Of a DNA stretch of 45,446 bases, positions 8,574 through 16,639 are shown piece after piece. The first letter of the stretch is position 1. Every line of letters begins with the position of its first letter. Made by a program: the position numbers and the translations under genes. The DNA is from Bacteroidota bacterium (GTDB lineage Bacteria > Bacteroidota > Bacteroidia > 2-12-FULL-35-15), in the NCBI GenBank assembly GCA_947476185.1, contig CANJPX010000022.1, positions 1 to 45,446 of the forward strand, written 5' to 3'. Below the pieces are notes generated by a model that was not told the DNA's origin, searched no databases, and saw only the letters and a list, made by a program, of their open reading frames with translations.

Positions 8574-10115
8574 TTAATTAAGGATTATTTTACCTGTTTT
8601 GTCTGTTCCATCTTTCGTTGTTACCTTATAGAAATAAATTCCTTTTGACTCTTCGCCAAGATTCAAACTATAGTTAATGCCTGAAACTTTTGTTTGAATA
8701 AGTATCTTACCGGTAATATCATAAATTTCTATAACGCTTTCATCTATTAAGCCACTGAAGTTGAAATTACCTAAGCTAGGATTTGGAGCAACAGTAATTG
8801 TTTGTTCCTGAGAGTTGTCTGAAATACTCAAAGTGGAAACATTTAGTCTTAATATCCAACAATCACCACCACCATGATTTCCTGTTACATCTCCATCGTT
8901 TGAGGTAGAATAGCCGGCAATAATATAACTATCGGGTGAAGTTTGGCGGATGGAATATCCGATATCGGTACCGGTTCCACCAAAAGATTTTTGCATCCTT
9001 AAAATTCCCATATCATCAAGTTCTATTACCCAACAATCATAATCACCATGATTTCCGGTAACGTCTCCGTCATTCAATCCGGAATATCCTGTTAATATGT
9101 AACCTCCACTTGCGATTTGTTTGATCGAATAAGCGTAATCGTTCCCAGTGCTACCTAAGGCTTTTTGCCATTGTAGATTCCCGAATTTATCGCATTTTAC
9201 TACCCAGCAATCGCCATTTCCATGTTGTGCTGTAACATCTCCATCATTTGATTCTGAATAGCCTGCAAGAATGAATCCTCCGTCAATCGTTTGCTCTATA
9301 GATTGTCCGAAGTCGTAATTGCTACCTCCAAATGAATTCTGCCATTGAATGCTTCCGGAATTATCTAATTTCACGATCCAGCAGTCTCCGTTTCCATGTT
9401 GTGTTATCACATCTCCATCATTTGAATTACTACCGATACTTAGTATATATCCTCCATCAGAAGTTGGTTTGACATCTTGTCCGAAATCATAGGAAGAACC
9501 TCCCAATGCCTTTTGCCACTGAAGGTTACCTGAATTATTAAGTTTAAGGATCCAACAATCACCTGCTCCATGATTCCACGTTACATCTCCGTTATTTGAT
9601 TCTGTATAACCTGTAACAATATAACCGCCATCGGCTGTTATAGCGATACTTTGTCCGTTATCATTTGATGTTCCTCCGAATGTTTTTTGCCAGATAATAG
9701 TTCCTGAATTGTCCAATTTGATGATCCAGCAATCACCACCACCTTTGTTTATGGTAACATCTCCATCATGTGATTCGGTATATCCTGCAGCAATATAGCC
9801 ACCATCGGGAGTTTGTTTGATTGAATATCCGTAATCGAAACCTGTTCCACCATATGCTTGTTTCCAATCGATTGCACCAGAGGCATTTAATTTTACAATC
9901 CAACAATCGCCACCACCATGATTAAAAAGTACATCGCCATCGGATGATTCTGTGTATCCAATATTAATGGTACCACCATCTGTCGTGTATTCGATCTCCT
10001 TTGAGAATTCATACATTCCTCCGCCAATAGATTTTTGCCATTGTAGTGAGGAAAACTGTCCATGAATATTTGTAGATAACAAATAGACAAATAAAAGTGT
10101 AGCTATTTTTTTCAT
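8574..10115 (-). CDS. T9SS type A secreted protein with seven ~58-residue repeats
   Basis: Secreted protein of 513 residues. A signal peptide (MKKIATLLFVYLLSTNIHGQ) is followed by seven repeats of about 58 residues. Each repeat carries a WQK or similar start, GGxxxDxGxSIxQTxDGGYI, a GYxxSNDGDV segment and a GDCWIVKLDxSG segment. This looks like a seven-bladed propeller or related beta-repeat fold. The C-terminal ~80 residues (VAPNPSLGNFNFSG, IYDITGKIL, GIYFYKVTTKDG, ending KIILN) are a typical T9SS type A (Por secretion tail) sorting domain, so it should be exported and anchored or released at the surface. Substrate or partner is unknown. The regularly spaced DGD segments might bind calcium, which is my inference. 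Confidence 0.88.
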   Translation of the reverse strand: MKKIATLLFVYLLSTNIHGQFSSLQWQKSIGGGMYEFSKEIEYTTDGGTINIGYTESSDGDVLFNHGGGDCWIVKLNASGAIDWKQAYGGTGFDYGYSIKQTPDGGYIAAGYTESHDGDVTINKGGGDCWIIKLDNSGTIIWQKTFGGTSNDNGQSIAITADGGYIVTGYTESNNGDVTWNHGAGDCWILKLNNSGNLQWQKALGGSSYDFGQDVKPTSDGGYILSIGSNSNDGDVITQHGNGDCWIVKLDNSGSIQWQNSFGGSNYDFGQSIEQTIDGGFILAGYSESNDGDVTAQHGNGDCWVVKCDKFGNLQWQKALGSTGNDYAYSIKQIASGGYILTGYSGLNDGDVTGNHGDYDCWVIELDDMGILRMQKSFGGTGTDIGYSIRQTSPDSYIIAGYSTSNDGDVTGNHGGGDCWILRLNVSTLSISDNSQEQTITVAPNPSLGNFNFSGLIDESVIEIYDITGKILIQTKVSGINYSLNLGEESKGIYFYKVTTKDGTDKTGKIILN

Positions 10116-10480
10116 GGCGCCTATTTTTTAATTTATACTAACAATCCTTTTCTGTGTTATTTGATAGTTTAAAATTAAAAACAAAGAACAAGGACTAAAA
10201 GTCTCCTTTATTGAAAATACGGCATATGTAAGATTGTGGGAAAGTTTGTAGTTTTATAAGCCGAGGTTTATTTTGTCTGTGTGGACTATGCCCAAAGGCT
10301 AGGCAGCTTTTAAACTATCGAAATAGTTTGTTAAATATGGGAGGAGACTAATTCCTTTTGGGAAGCACTGAAAATTTTTGCACGGATATTGAAATCGAAA
10401 TATTCAATAAAAATATAAAAAACAGAATTTAGGGAAATGGATATTTAATAAAAAAACGTAAACAATCTATCGGAAATATA
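10116..10480. other. Gene-free spacer with a small perfect hairpin
   Basis: These 365 bases between the T9SS type A gene and argS contain no ORF with coding character and no RNA gene I recognise. A perfect 7-bp stem with a CGAA loop (AAACTAT/ATAGTTT, 10312-10329) is present. The side next to 10115 should hold the promoter of the repeat protein. Confidence 0.5.
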
Positions 10481-12265
10481 TTACATCCGCTCAGGCACTT
10501 CAATTCCCAATAATCCCATTCCTGATTTAATAACAATACCAATGGTTTTGGATAATTGCAAACGGAAAAGTATCAGATCTTTTTGATCTTCTTTCAGGAT
10601 AGGTGTTTCATGATAATACTGGCTGAATTCTTTTGCAAGATCATATACATAGTTTGCAATTAATGCCGGACTCAATTCATTGGCTGCCTGTTGTAAAACA
10701 GTATTGAAGTTATAGAGTTTGATGATCAATTCTTTTTCCTTTTGCAGCAGTGTAATGTTATGCGTGAATACATCCAGATTTTCGAAATCCCAACCTTCTT
10801 TTGCTTTGCGGATCAAGGCTTGTATCCTCACATAATTAAATTGAATGAAAGGGGAGGTGTTCCCGTTAAAATCAATTGATTCAGCGGGATTGAAAAGCAT
10901 TTTCTTTTTAGGATCTACTTTCAGCATGAAATATTTTAATGCACCTAATCCTATAGATTGATATAAATGATTCGCTTCATCATCTGTTAATCCTTCTACT
11001 TTCCCTAATTCTTTGGTGGTTTCTGCTGCGGTGTCGATCATTATTTTCATCAGGTCATCAGCATCCACTACTGTTCCTTCGCGGGATTTCATTTTTCCTT
11101 CCGGTAATTCAACCATGCCATATGAAAGATGGTACAAGCCATCAGCCCAGGCGTAACCTAATTTTTTTAAGATCAGAAATAAAACCTTAAAATGATAATC
11201 TTGTTCGTTTCCGACAGTATAGATCATTTTTTCGAATTTCACTTCATGATGACGTTGTAAGGCTGTTCCCAGATCCTGCGTCATATAAACGGATGTCCCG
11301 TCAGAACGCAACAAGGTTTTTTCGTCCAGGCCATCAGCAGTAAGATCAATATATATCGATTTATCATCCCTTGTTTTAAAAACACCTTTTGCTAATCCAG
11401 TATCGATAATCTCTTTTCCTAATAAATAGGTGTTGCTTTCATAATAGGTGCTATCGAAATCTACGCCAAGCGTTTTGTAGGATTCAGCGAATCCTTTGTA
11501 TACCCAGCCATTCATCATGTTCCAGAGGTTACGTACTTCCAGGTCATTCGCTTCCCACTTACGTAACATTTCTTGAGCTTCCAGCATCAATGGTGCTTTT
11601 TTCTCTGCTTCTTCTTCCGTTGCGCCTTCTAACTTTAAATTTTTAACATCTGACTTAAAGTGTTTATCAAATTCAACATAATATTTACCTACTAGGTGAT
11701 CGCCTTTCAAGCCTGAAGATTCGGGTGTTTCACCGTTTCCCCATTTTTGCCAGGCAAGCATGCTTTTACAAATATGGATCCCGCGGTCGTTTACTACATT
11801 GGTCTTAACGACTTTGTTTCCCGCAGCACTCAGAATTTTGGAAACAGAATATCCTAATAGGATATTACGAACGTGACCTAGGTGTAATGGTTTGTTGGTA
11901 TTCGGAGAAGAATATTCAACCATAACGGTTGGTGCATTGTCGGGAACAGGTTTAATAAATGGTTTTCCGTTTATTATTTTGAAGTAGTTTAACCAAAATG
12001 AATCAGCAATAACAATATTTAAGAATCCTTTTACTACATTAAAATCAGCAATTTCAGGAATATTATCCTTAAGGTAGGTTCCAATTTCTGTTGCCGTTTC
12101 TTCAGGTTTCTTTTTCGAGATCTTTAAGAAATTAAATACAACCAAAGTCAGATCCCCAATAAAGTCAGGACTAGTTTTTTCAAATGCTATTTTATCAGAC
12201 GTAGCACCGTAAAGCGATTGCAGGGCTTTAGCAGTTTTCTCCGTAAGTTGTTGTTCGATATTCAT
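10481..12265 (-). CDS. argS: Arginyl-tRNA synthetase
   Basis: This class I synthetase charges tRNA-Arg with arginine in the cytoplasm. At 594 residues it is the usual size. It has the N-terminal additional domain typical of ArgRS, the HIGH-type motif HLGHVRN near residue 128 (after SSPNTNKP), a KMSKS-equivalent KMKSREG near residue 390, and the C-terminal helical anticodon-binding (DALR) region with the family ending (SGMGLLGIEVPERM). It lies 65 bases after the arginase gene on the same strand, so the two may be co-transcribed. An essential gene with no sign of damage. Confidence 0.97.
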   Translation of the reverse strand: MNIEQQLTEKTAKALQSLYGATSDKIAFEKTSPDFIGDLTLVVFNFLKISKKKPEETATEIGTYLKDNIPEIADFNVVKGFLNIVIADSFWLNYFKIINGKPFIKPVPDNAPTVMVEYSSPNTNKPLHLGHVRNILLGYSVSKILSAAGNKVVKTNVVNDRGIHICKSMLAWQKWGNGETPESSGLKGDHLVGKYYVEFDKHFKSDVKNLKLEGATEEEAEKKAPLMLEAQEMLRKWEANDLEVRNLWNMMNGWVYKGFAESYKTLGVDFDSTYYESNTYLLGKEIIDTGLAKGVFKTRDDKSIYIDLTADGLDEKTLLRSDGTSVYMTQDLGTALQRHHEVKFEKMIYTVGNEQDYHFKVLFLILKKLGYAWADGLYHLSYGMVELPEGKMKSREGTVVDADDLMKIMIDTAAETTKELGKVEGLTDDEANHLYQSIGLGALKYFMLKVDPKKKMLFNPAESIDFNGNTSPFIQFNYVRIQALIRKAKEGWDFENLDVFTHNITLLQKEKELIIKLYNFNTVLQQAANELSPALIANYVYDLAKEFSQYYHETPILKEDQKDLILFRLQLSKTIGIVIKSGMGLLGIEVPERM

Positions 12266-12275
12266 AAAAAATTAT

Positions 12276-12306
12276 CTTTGCCACAAAGGCGCTACGACGC
12301 AAAGTT
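12276..12306. repeat. Degenerate CACAAAGGCGC/ACGCAAAG intergenic element
   Basis: The 65-bp argS-arginase gap holds GCCACAAAGGCGC followed by GACGCAAAG. Sequences of this type (tandem copies of roughly ACGCAAAG) are, as I remember, common intergenic repeats in Bacteroidota genomes; only one degenerate copy is seen here. Confidence 0.4.
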
Positions 12307-12330
12307 TTTTTCTTGCCTTTTGTCTGATTA

Positions 12331-13275
12331 TTAATAAGTCAATTGACTAACCACCTTCTGTAGGATCTCAAATGTATTTTCAGCCATTAGGTTTTCCTTG
12401 TCAAGTGTTGGATTTACTTCACATATTTCGAAGCAACATACTTTTTGATTTTGGATAAGTCGGACACATAAACTTCCCGCTTCCTTTTCTGTAATTCCAT
12501 TACGAACAGGAGTACCTGTCCCTTTTGAAATAGAAGAATCCATACTATCCACATCAAACGAAACGTATATTAGGTTGCAACTTGATAGGTGAGCCAGGGC
12601 ATCTCTTGCAATCTTTTCTACTCCGTTTCGTTTCACTTCAGCTGTAGTGAAGATCTTGACCTTATGTTTCTTAAGTAAAAACGTTTCTTCCGGCTCAACA
12701 TCTCTTACTCCTATATAAACTAAGTCGGAATAGGATATTTTAGGAGAAACACCGCCGATCTTCTTCAATCGATTCCACATATCAACGGTATCTTTATCGG
12801 GTTTATTCATTTTGTTGGCCATATTGTCCTCATTCAGGGCAACAGCTATAGGCATACCATGCATATTCCCGGAAGGAGAAGTATAGGGACTATGAATATC
12901 GGCATGTGCATCGATCCAGATAACACCCAATTTACTCTTTGGATATGCCATTTTGATTCCGGCGATTGTTCCACCGGCAGTACTGTGATCTCCGGCAAGG
13001 ACAATTGGGAACTGACTTTTCTTCAATGTCTGAGAGATCTGAGTCGATAAACGCTCATATATAGATAAAATTCCTCCTATTCGTTTAGCATATTGCGGCT
13101 TAGGTGGCTCAAAAAGGAGTTGGTTTTCAACCTTTATTTCAATAGATTCGATCTGTTTGAACATATTACTACCGTAATCCAGGGCGGCTATCTTAATTGC
13201 GTCTATTCCCATACTGGCACCTCTTGTTCCAGCTCCAATTTCGGATTTTACCTCGATAAACTTTAAATTTTTCAT
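12331..13275 (-). CDS. Arginase (ureohydrolase family)
   Basis: Hydrolyses arginine to ornithine and urea with a binuclear manganese centre. The 314-residue protein has the metal-ligand motifs in order: GDHS (about 95-98), DAHAD (about 121-125) and SFDVDSMD (about 238-245), plus a late glutamate in CFEICEVNP. The segment SPSGNMHGMP just after the second motif is the arginase form: in known arginases its Asn and Ser contact the amino acid carboxylate. Agmatinases differ here, so I prefer arginase to agmatinase. It is divergent from arginine decarboxylase across 159 bp and upstream of argS, so three arginine-using genes sit together. Typical length and intact. Confidence 0.9.
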   Translation of the reverse strand: MKNLKFIEVKSEIGAGTRGASMGIDAIKIAALDYGSNMFKQIESIEIKVENQLLFEPPKPQYAKRIGGILSIYERLSTQISQTLKKSQFPIVLAGDHSTAGGTIAGIKMAYPKSKLGVIWIDAHADIHSPYTSPSGNMHGMPIAVALNEDNMANKMNKPDKDTVDMWNRLKKIGGVSPKISYSDLVYIGVRDVEPEETFLLKKHKVKIFTTAEVKRNGVEKIARDALAHLSSCNLIYVSFDVDSMDSSISKGTGTPVRNGITEKEAGSLCVRLIQNQKVCCFEICEVNPTLDKENLMAENTFEILQKVVSQLTY

Positions 13276-13351
13276 TTGTCTTGCTTTAAATAGAACAGTA
13301 ATAAGCTTTTATACTAACTGCAGCTGATTCTTGATATTTTGTTAATTTAAA

Positions 13352-13397
13352 TTACTTACTTTGGCTATTATTTATCAATGTAAGTTACTTACTTTTG
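13352..13397 (+). promoter_or_regulatory. Direct repeat and -7-like element upstream of arginine decarboxylase
   Basis: TTACTTACTTT occurs at 13352-13362 and again at 13385-13395, exactly 33 bases apart. The second copy runs into TACTTTTG (13390-13397), which fits the Bacteroidota TAnnTTTG -7 consensus. The repeat lies in the shared upstream region of arginase and the decarboxylase and may be a regulator site; no regulator gene is adjacent. Confidence 0.45.
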
Positions 13398-13434
13398 CGA
13401 ATATTATAAATATTGACCTGTTTAACTATACAAA

Positions 13435-14832
13435 ATGGAAAATACCTACCGCGATCTAATTCAACAAACCTTTGATTTTCCGCAAGAAGACTTTAATGTT
13501 GTTGATAATGGACTAAATTTTCATAATATTCCATTAATGGACATCATTAAGCAATATGGTACTCCTCTTAAAATCTCTTATCTGCCTAAGATAAGTTCTC
13601 AGATCCAAAAAGCCAAAAAAATATTCAATGTGGCAATGGCTAAAGCTGATTATAAGGGCAAATATACATATTGTTATTGTACTAAGAGTTCCCACTTTCA
13701 ATTTGTTTTAGAAGAGGTGTTAAAAAATGATATCCACCTAGAAACTTCTTCTGCATTTGACGTTCCGCTGGTTCGGTCGTTATATGATTCCGGTAAAATT
13801 ACAAAAGAAACTTATATTCTTAATAATGGCTATAAACGTCCGAATTATCTGAAGTACATCAGTGAACTGGTGAATGATGGTTTTGTGAACGCTATTCCGA
13901 TCCTGGATAATATAAATGAACTGCCTTTATTGGAAAAACTTTGTAAAAATAAATTCAGAGTAGGTATTCGTGTTGCCACAGATGAAGAGCCTAAATTTGA
14001 ATTCTACACTTCCCGTTTAGGTATTCGTCAGGCGGATATTATCGATTATTACCATAAAAGCATTAAGAACAGCGCTAAATGCGAGTTAAAAATGCTTCAT
14101 TTCTTTATAAATACCGGAATAAAAGATACTACCTACTATTGGTCGGAATTAACAAAATGCATCAATGTATATTGTGATCTTAAGAAGGTTTGCCCTTCAT
14201 TGGATTCTTTAGATATAGGAGGAGGATTCCCTATCAGGACATCCTTAAGTTTTAGTTATGATTATGAATATATGGCGGATGAGATCTTGCAAAAGATCAA
14301 AAATATTTGTGAAGAAAGAGATGTGGATGAACCGCATATTTTTACCGAATTTGGTAGTTTTACTGTAGGGGAAAGTGGTGCAGCTTTATATTCAATAGTA
14401 GACATCAAGAAGCAGAACGACAATGAGTTATGGTATATGATCGATAGCTCTTTTATAACTACATTACCAGATACTTGGGGTATCAAACAAAAATTTATTT
14501 TATTGGCTGTAAACCATTGGGATAAAGAATATCAGCGTGTGAATCTTGGTGGGTTGACTTGTGACAGTGAAGATTATTATAATGCAGAATCACATTTGAA
14601 TCAGGTATACATGCCAATCGTTACCGACAAACAAAAGGAGCCATTGTTCTTAGGCTTTTTCCATACGGGTGCTTATCAAGAATCGTTAGGTGGCTATGGC
14701 GGAATTCAGCATTGTTTAATTCCGGCTCCAAAGCATGTTATTATTGATGTTGACGAAGAAGGTGAAATGCATACCCACTTATTTGCGAAAGAGCAAAGTT
14801 TTAAATCAATGCTAAAAACCTTGGGTTATTAG
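13435..14832 (+). CDS. Arginine decarboxylase, short Bacteroidota type
   Basis: PLP-dependent fold III enzyme (alanine racemase-like barrel) predicted to convert arginine to agmatine and CO2, the first step of the agmatine route to putrescine. The 465-residue protein shows the PLP lysine in YCYCTKSSH (K84), a DIGGGFP phosphate-binding loop (glycines 262-264), TEFGSF, and a C-terminal GGLTCDSxDYY segment with the substrate-site cysteine. It closely resembles the ~460-residue proteins annotated as arginine decarboxylase in Flavobacterium and relatives, which are shorter than E. coli SpeA. Arginase next to it competes for the same substrate. No agmatine-processing gene is in the window. Other fold III decarboxylases (diaminopimelate, carboxynorspermidine) are less likely. 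Confidence 0.88.
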   Translation: MENTYRDLIQQTFDFPQEDFNVVDNGLNFHNIPLMDIIKQYGTPLKISYLPKISSQIQKAKKIFNVAMAKADYKGKYTYCYCTKSSHFQFVLEEVLKNDIHLETSSAFDVPLVRSLYDSGKITKETYILNNGYKRPNYLKYISELVNDGFVNAIPILDNINELPLLEKLCKNKFRVGIRVATDEEPKFEFYTSRLGIRQADIIDYYHKSIKNSAKCELKMLHFFINTGIKDTTYYWSELTKCINVYCDLKKVCPSLDSLDIGGGFPIRTSLSFSYDYEYMADEILQKIKNICEERDVDEPHIFTEFGSFTVGESGAALYSIVDIKKQNDNELWYMIDSSFITTLPDTWGIKQKFILLAVNHWDKEYQRVNLGGLTCDSEDYYNAESHLNQVYMPIVTDKQKEPLFLGFFHTGAYQESLGGYGGIQHCLIPAPKHVIIDVDEEGEMHTHLFAKEQSFKSMLKTLGY

Positions 14833-14838
14833 GCATGA

Positions 14839-14863
14839 GTCAAAAAATCGTTTTTTATTTGAC
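14839..14863 (+). terminator. Weak hairpin after arginine decarboxylase
   Basis: GTCAAA (14839-14844) can pair with TTTGAC (14858-14863) around an A/T-rich interior. It starts seven bases after the stop codon. The stem is short, so this is a tentative terminator. Confidence 0.4.
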
Positions 14864-14954
14864 ATTATCATTTTATCGTTATCTTTAGAAACTTAATCGG
14901 CAAAAATTGCTTGTCTGGTTTTGTGAAAGATTAAAATTACTCTTGTATATTTAG

Positions 14955-15632
14955 ATGAAAAAACGATTATTACAAAGTTTTGCTGGAATCTTTTTGATAC
15001 TAATTTTAGGCTCTTGTGGTCAAGGAAATGACAAGGCTGTTGATGAAGGTTCGATTGAGTATACTGCAACTGTTGTTGATCAAAATAATCCAATGGCTAC
15101 CCTTGCTCCAAGCAAGATGATCATAAAATTCAAGCACAATAAATCGTGTGCCGAAATGAGTGCAGGCATGGGTTTGTTTGTTACAGCGTTTGTTTCTGAT
15201 CCTGAGAAAAAAACACTTACTCAATTAGTAAAACTTCTTACAAAAAAATTCTCTCTCGTTCAAAATGCAACTGAAATTGCAAAGGAGAATGAAGCTTACA
15301 AATTTGAATTAACTCCTCTGAAAGAAACTAAAGTTATTGCTGGTTATAAATGTCAAAAAGTGCATGTAAAAATGGCTGATGAATTTCAAACCGAATTTGA
15401 TGTTTTTTATACGAATGAGTTAAGTATAGAAAATCCAAATTTCGCAAATCCTTTTTATATGATTGATGGTGTTTTAATGGAATACCAAATGAAAAAATTC
15501 GGATTAGAAATGAAATTTACTGCAAAAACAGTGAAGAAGGAAGCTATAGATGATGCTACATTTGAACTTCCTGCTGACTATAAAGCTATTTCTGCTAAAG
15601 AAATGGCAGAATTTATTGCTAGTTTACAATAA
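14955..15632 (+). CDS. Lipoprotein of unknown function, related to the next gene
   Basis: A 225-residue exported lipoprotein: the signal sequence ends in a lipobox LGSC with the lipidated cysteine at residue 21. The mature part is beta-rich, with the segment IAGYKCQKVHVKM in the middle and FTAKTVKKEAIDDATFELP near the end. The downstream protein has matching segments, so the two are tandem paralogues of a DUF4412/GLPGLI-like secreted family; the exact family name is uncertain and the function is unknown. The gap to the next gene is 19 bases, so they probably form an operon. The two differ in localisation signal: this one should be membrane-anchored, the next soluble or surface-associated. Confidence 0.8.
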   Translation: MKKRLLQSFAGIFLILILGSCGQGNDKAVDEGSIEYTATVVDQNNPMATLAPSKMIIKFKHNKSCAEMSAGMGLFVTAFVSDPEKKTLTQLVKLLTKKFSLVQNATEIAKENEAYKFELTPLKETKVIAGYKCQKVHVKMADEFQTEFDVFYTNELSIENPNFANPFYMIDGVLMEYQMKKFGLEMKFTAKTVKKEAIDDATFELPADYKAISAKEMAEFIASLQ

Positions 15633-15651
15633 CCATTTAATTTTATTTAAA

Positions 15652-16323
15652 ATGAAAAAAATACTTTTGGCACTTTCTGTTGCCCTTCTGTCTGCTTTTA
15701 GTGGAATCGCGCAAAAAAATTTTGAAGGCGTTATTACTTTGGGAATTTCCTTTGAAAACTCAGGGTTGCCACCTGAAGCATTAACAATGCTTAAAGGAGC
15801 AGAATCTGTTATTTACATTAAAGGAGATAAACGCAGAGTGGACATGAATACTGCAATGCAGAGTACGGTTTCGGTATTTGATAATAAGACTAAAACATCC
15901 GTAATGACAATGGACATCATGGGACAAAAATATCTTATAAAAATGAATGAGGCTGATCTGAAAAAAGAAAAAGAATCAGCTCCTGTCACTACCATCAAAT
16001 ATTTAGATGAAACAAAAGAGATAGCCGGATATAAGTGTAAAAAGGCTGAGGTGACGATGAAAACAAAAGATGGTAAAGAAGAAACATTTATCGTGTTTTA
16101 TACGGAGGAAATACCTACAAATGATCTAAAAAATACGTTCGAAGGATTAAAAGGTTTTCCACTGGAATATACGATTTCACAAAGTGGGGTTAAAATGACT
16201 TTCACAACGAAAACGATTGTGAAGGAGCCTGTTCCGGATGCAAAATTTGAATTAGTAAAGGATGGTTATAAAGAAACTACTTTAGAGGAATTACAAAAAT
16301 CGATGATGAGTGGTGGTAATTAA
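15652..16323 (+). CDS. Secreted DUF4412-like protein
   Basis: The chosen ATG at 15652 gives 223 residues with a clean signal peptide (MKKILLALSVALLSAFSGIAQ); in-frame starts further upstream overlap the previous gene and read poorly. The mature protein starts NFEGVITLGISFEN, has IAGYKCKKAEVTM followed by an FIVFYTEEIP strand, and ends FTTKTIVKEPVPDAKFELV plus a short tail. Those segments align with the upstream lipoprotein, making it a paralogue. The pattern resembles DUF4412 proteins of Bacteroidota; a lipocalin/LolA-like beta fold is plausible, function unknown. A strong terminator follows. Confidence 0.82.
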   Translation: MKKILLALSVALLSAFSGIAQKNFEGVITLGISFENSGLPPEALTMLKGAESVIYIKGDKRRVDMNTAMQSTVSVFDNKTKTSVMTMDIMGQKYLIKMNEADLKKEKESAPVTTIKYLDETKEIAGYKCKKAEVTMKTKDGKEETFIVFYTEEIPTNDLKNTFEGLKGFPLEYTISQSGVKMTFTTKTIVKEPVPDAKFELVKDGYKETTLEELQKSMMSGGN

Positions 16324-16377
16324 CAGCAAATACTTCAAAGGAATATTGGTAGAGTAAAATAATAGAAAGTAATACAC

Positions 16378-16413
16378 AAAGCCCATAGATCGTTTATATG
16401 ATCTGTGGGCTTT
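16378..16413. terminator. Strong hairpin terminator after the secreted-protein pair
   Basis: AAAGCCCATAGATC (16378-16391) pairs with GATCTGTGGGCTTT (16400-16413), a 14-bp stem with one wobble pair and an 8-base loop. Confidence 0.85.
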
Positions 16414-16639
16414 GGTTTCATAAAACTTTGTTTCAGCCTTATTTATTAATTTTTGCAAGCTTTGATAAGTCTCAATTGGGTCGTTTGTTATCCACAATGC
16501 TACGTTTATAAGATTTTGATATATACAGAGCAATAGCATTCCCATTTAGTATTTTTGATAGATAAGATCAGTTATATGTGATCCCAATGATTGCGGATAG
16601 ATCTTTCATTTTTCAATTTTTTAATTTGAAATAAGACTA
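16414..16639. other. ftsK upstream region
   Basis: No gene seen. TATTTTTG (16550-16557) fits the TAnnTTTG -7 consensus for ftsK but lacks a well-placed TTTG -33 partner. A single TTATCCACA, the E. coli-type DnaA box, lies at 16488-16496; one copy could be chance. Confidence 0.4.

Noticed and set aside
12331-13275. Agmatinase instead of arginase, given the adjacent arginine decarboxylase
   Set aside because: The SPSGNMHGMP segment after the DAHAD motif is the arginase form that contacts the amino-acid carboxylate; agmatinases differ here. Enzyme assay would settle it.
16488-16496. TTATCCACA DnaA box upstream of ftsK
   Set aside because: A single copy; no cluster of boxes, no dnaA or dnaN nearby and no AT-rich unwinding region pattern. 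About one such match is expected by chance in a sequence of this size and composition, so no replication origin is claimed.
16291-16545. 84-residue minus-strand open frame
   Set aside because: It contains the terminator hairpin at 16378-16413 and has no signal, domain or sensible start.
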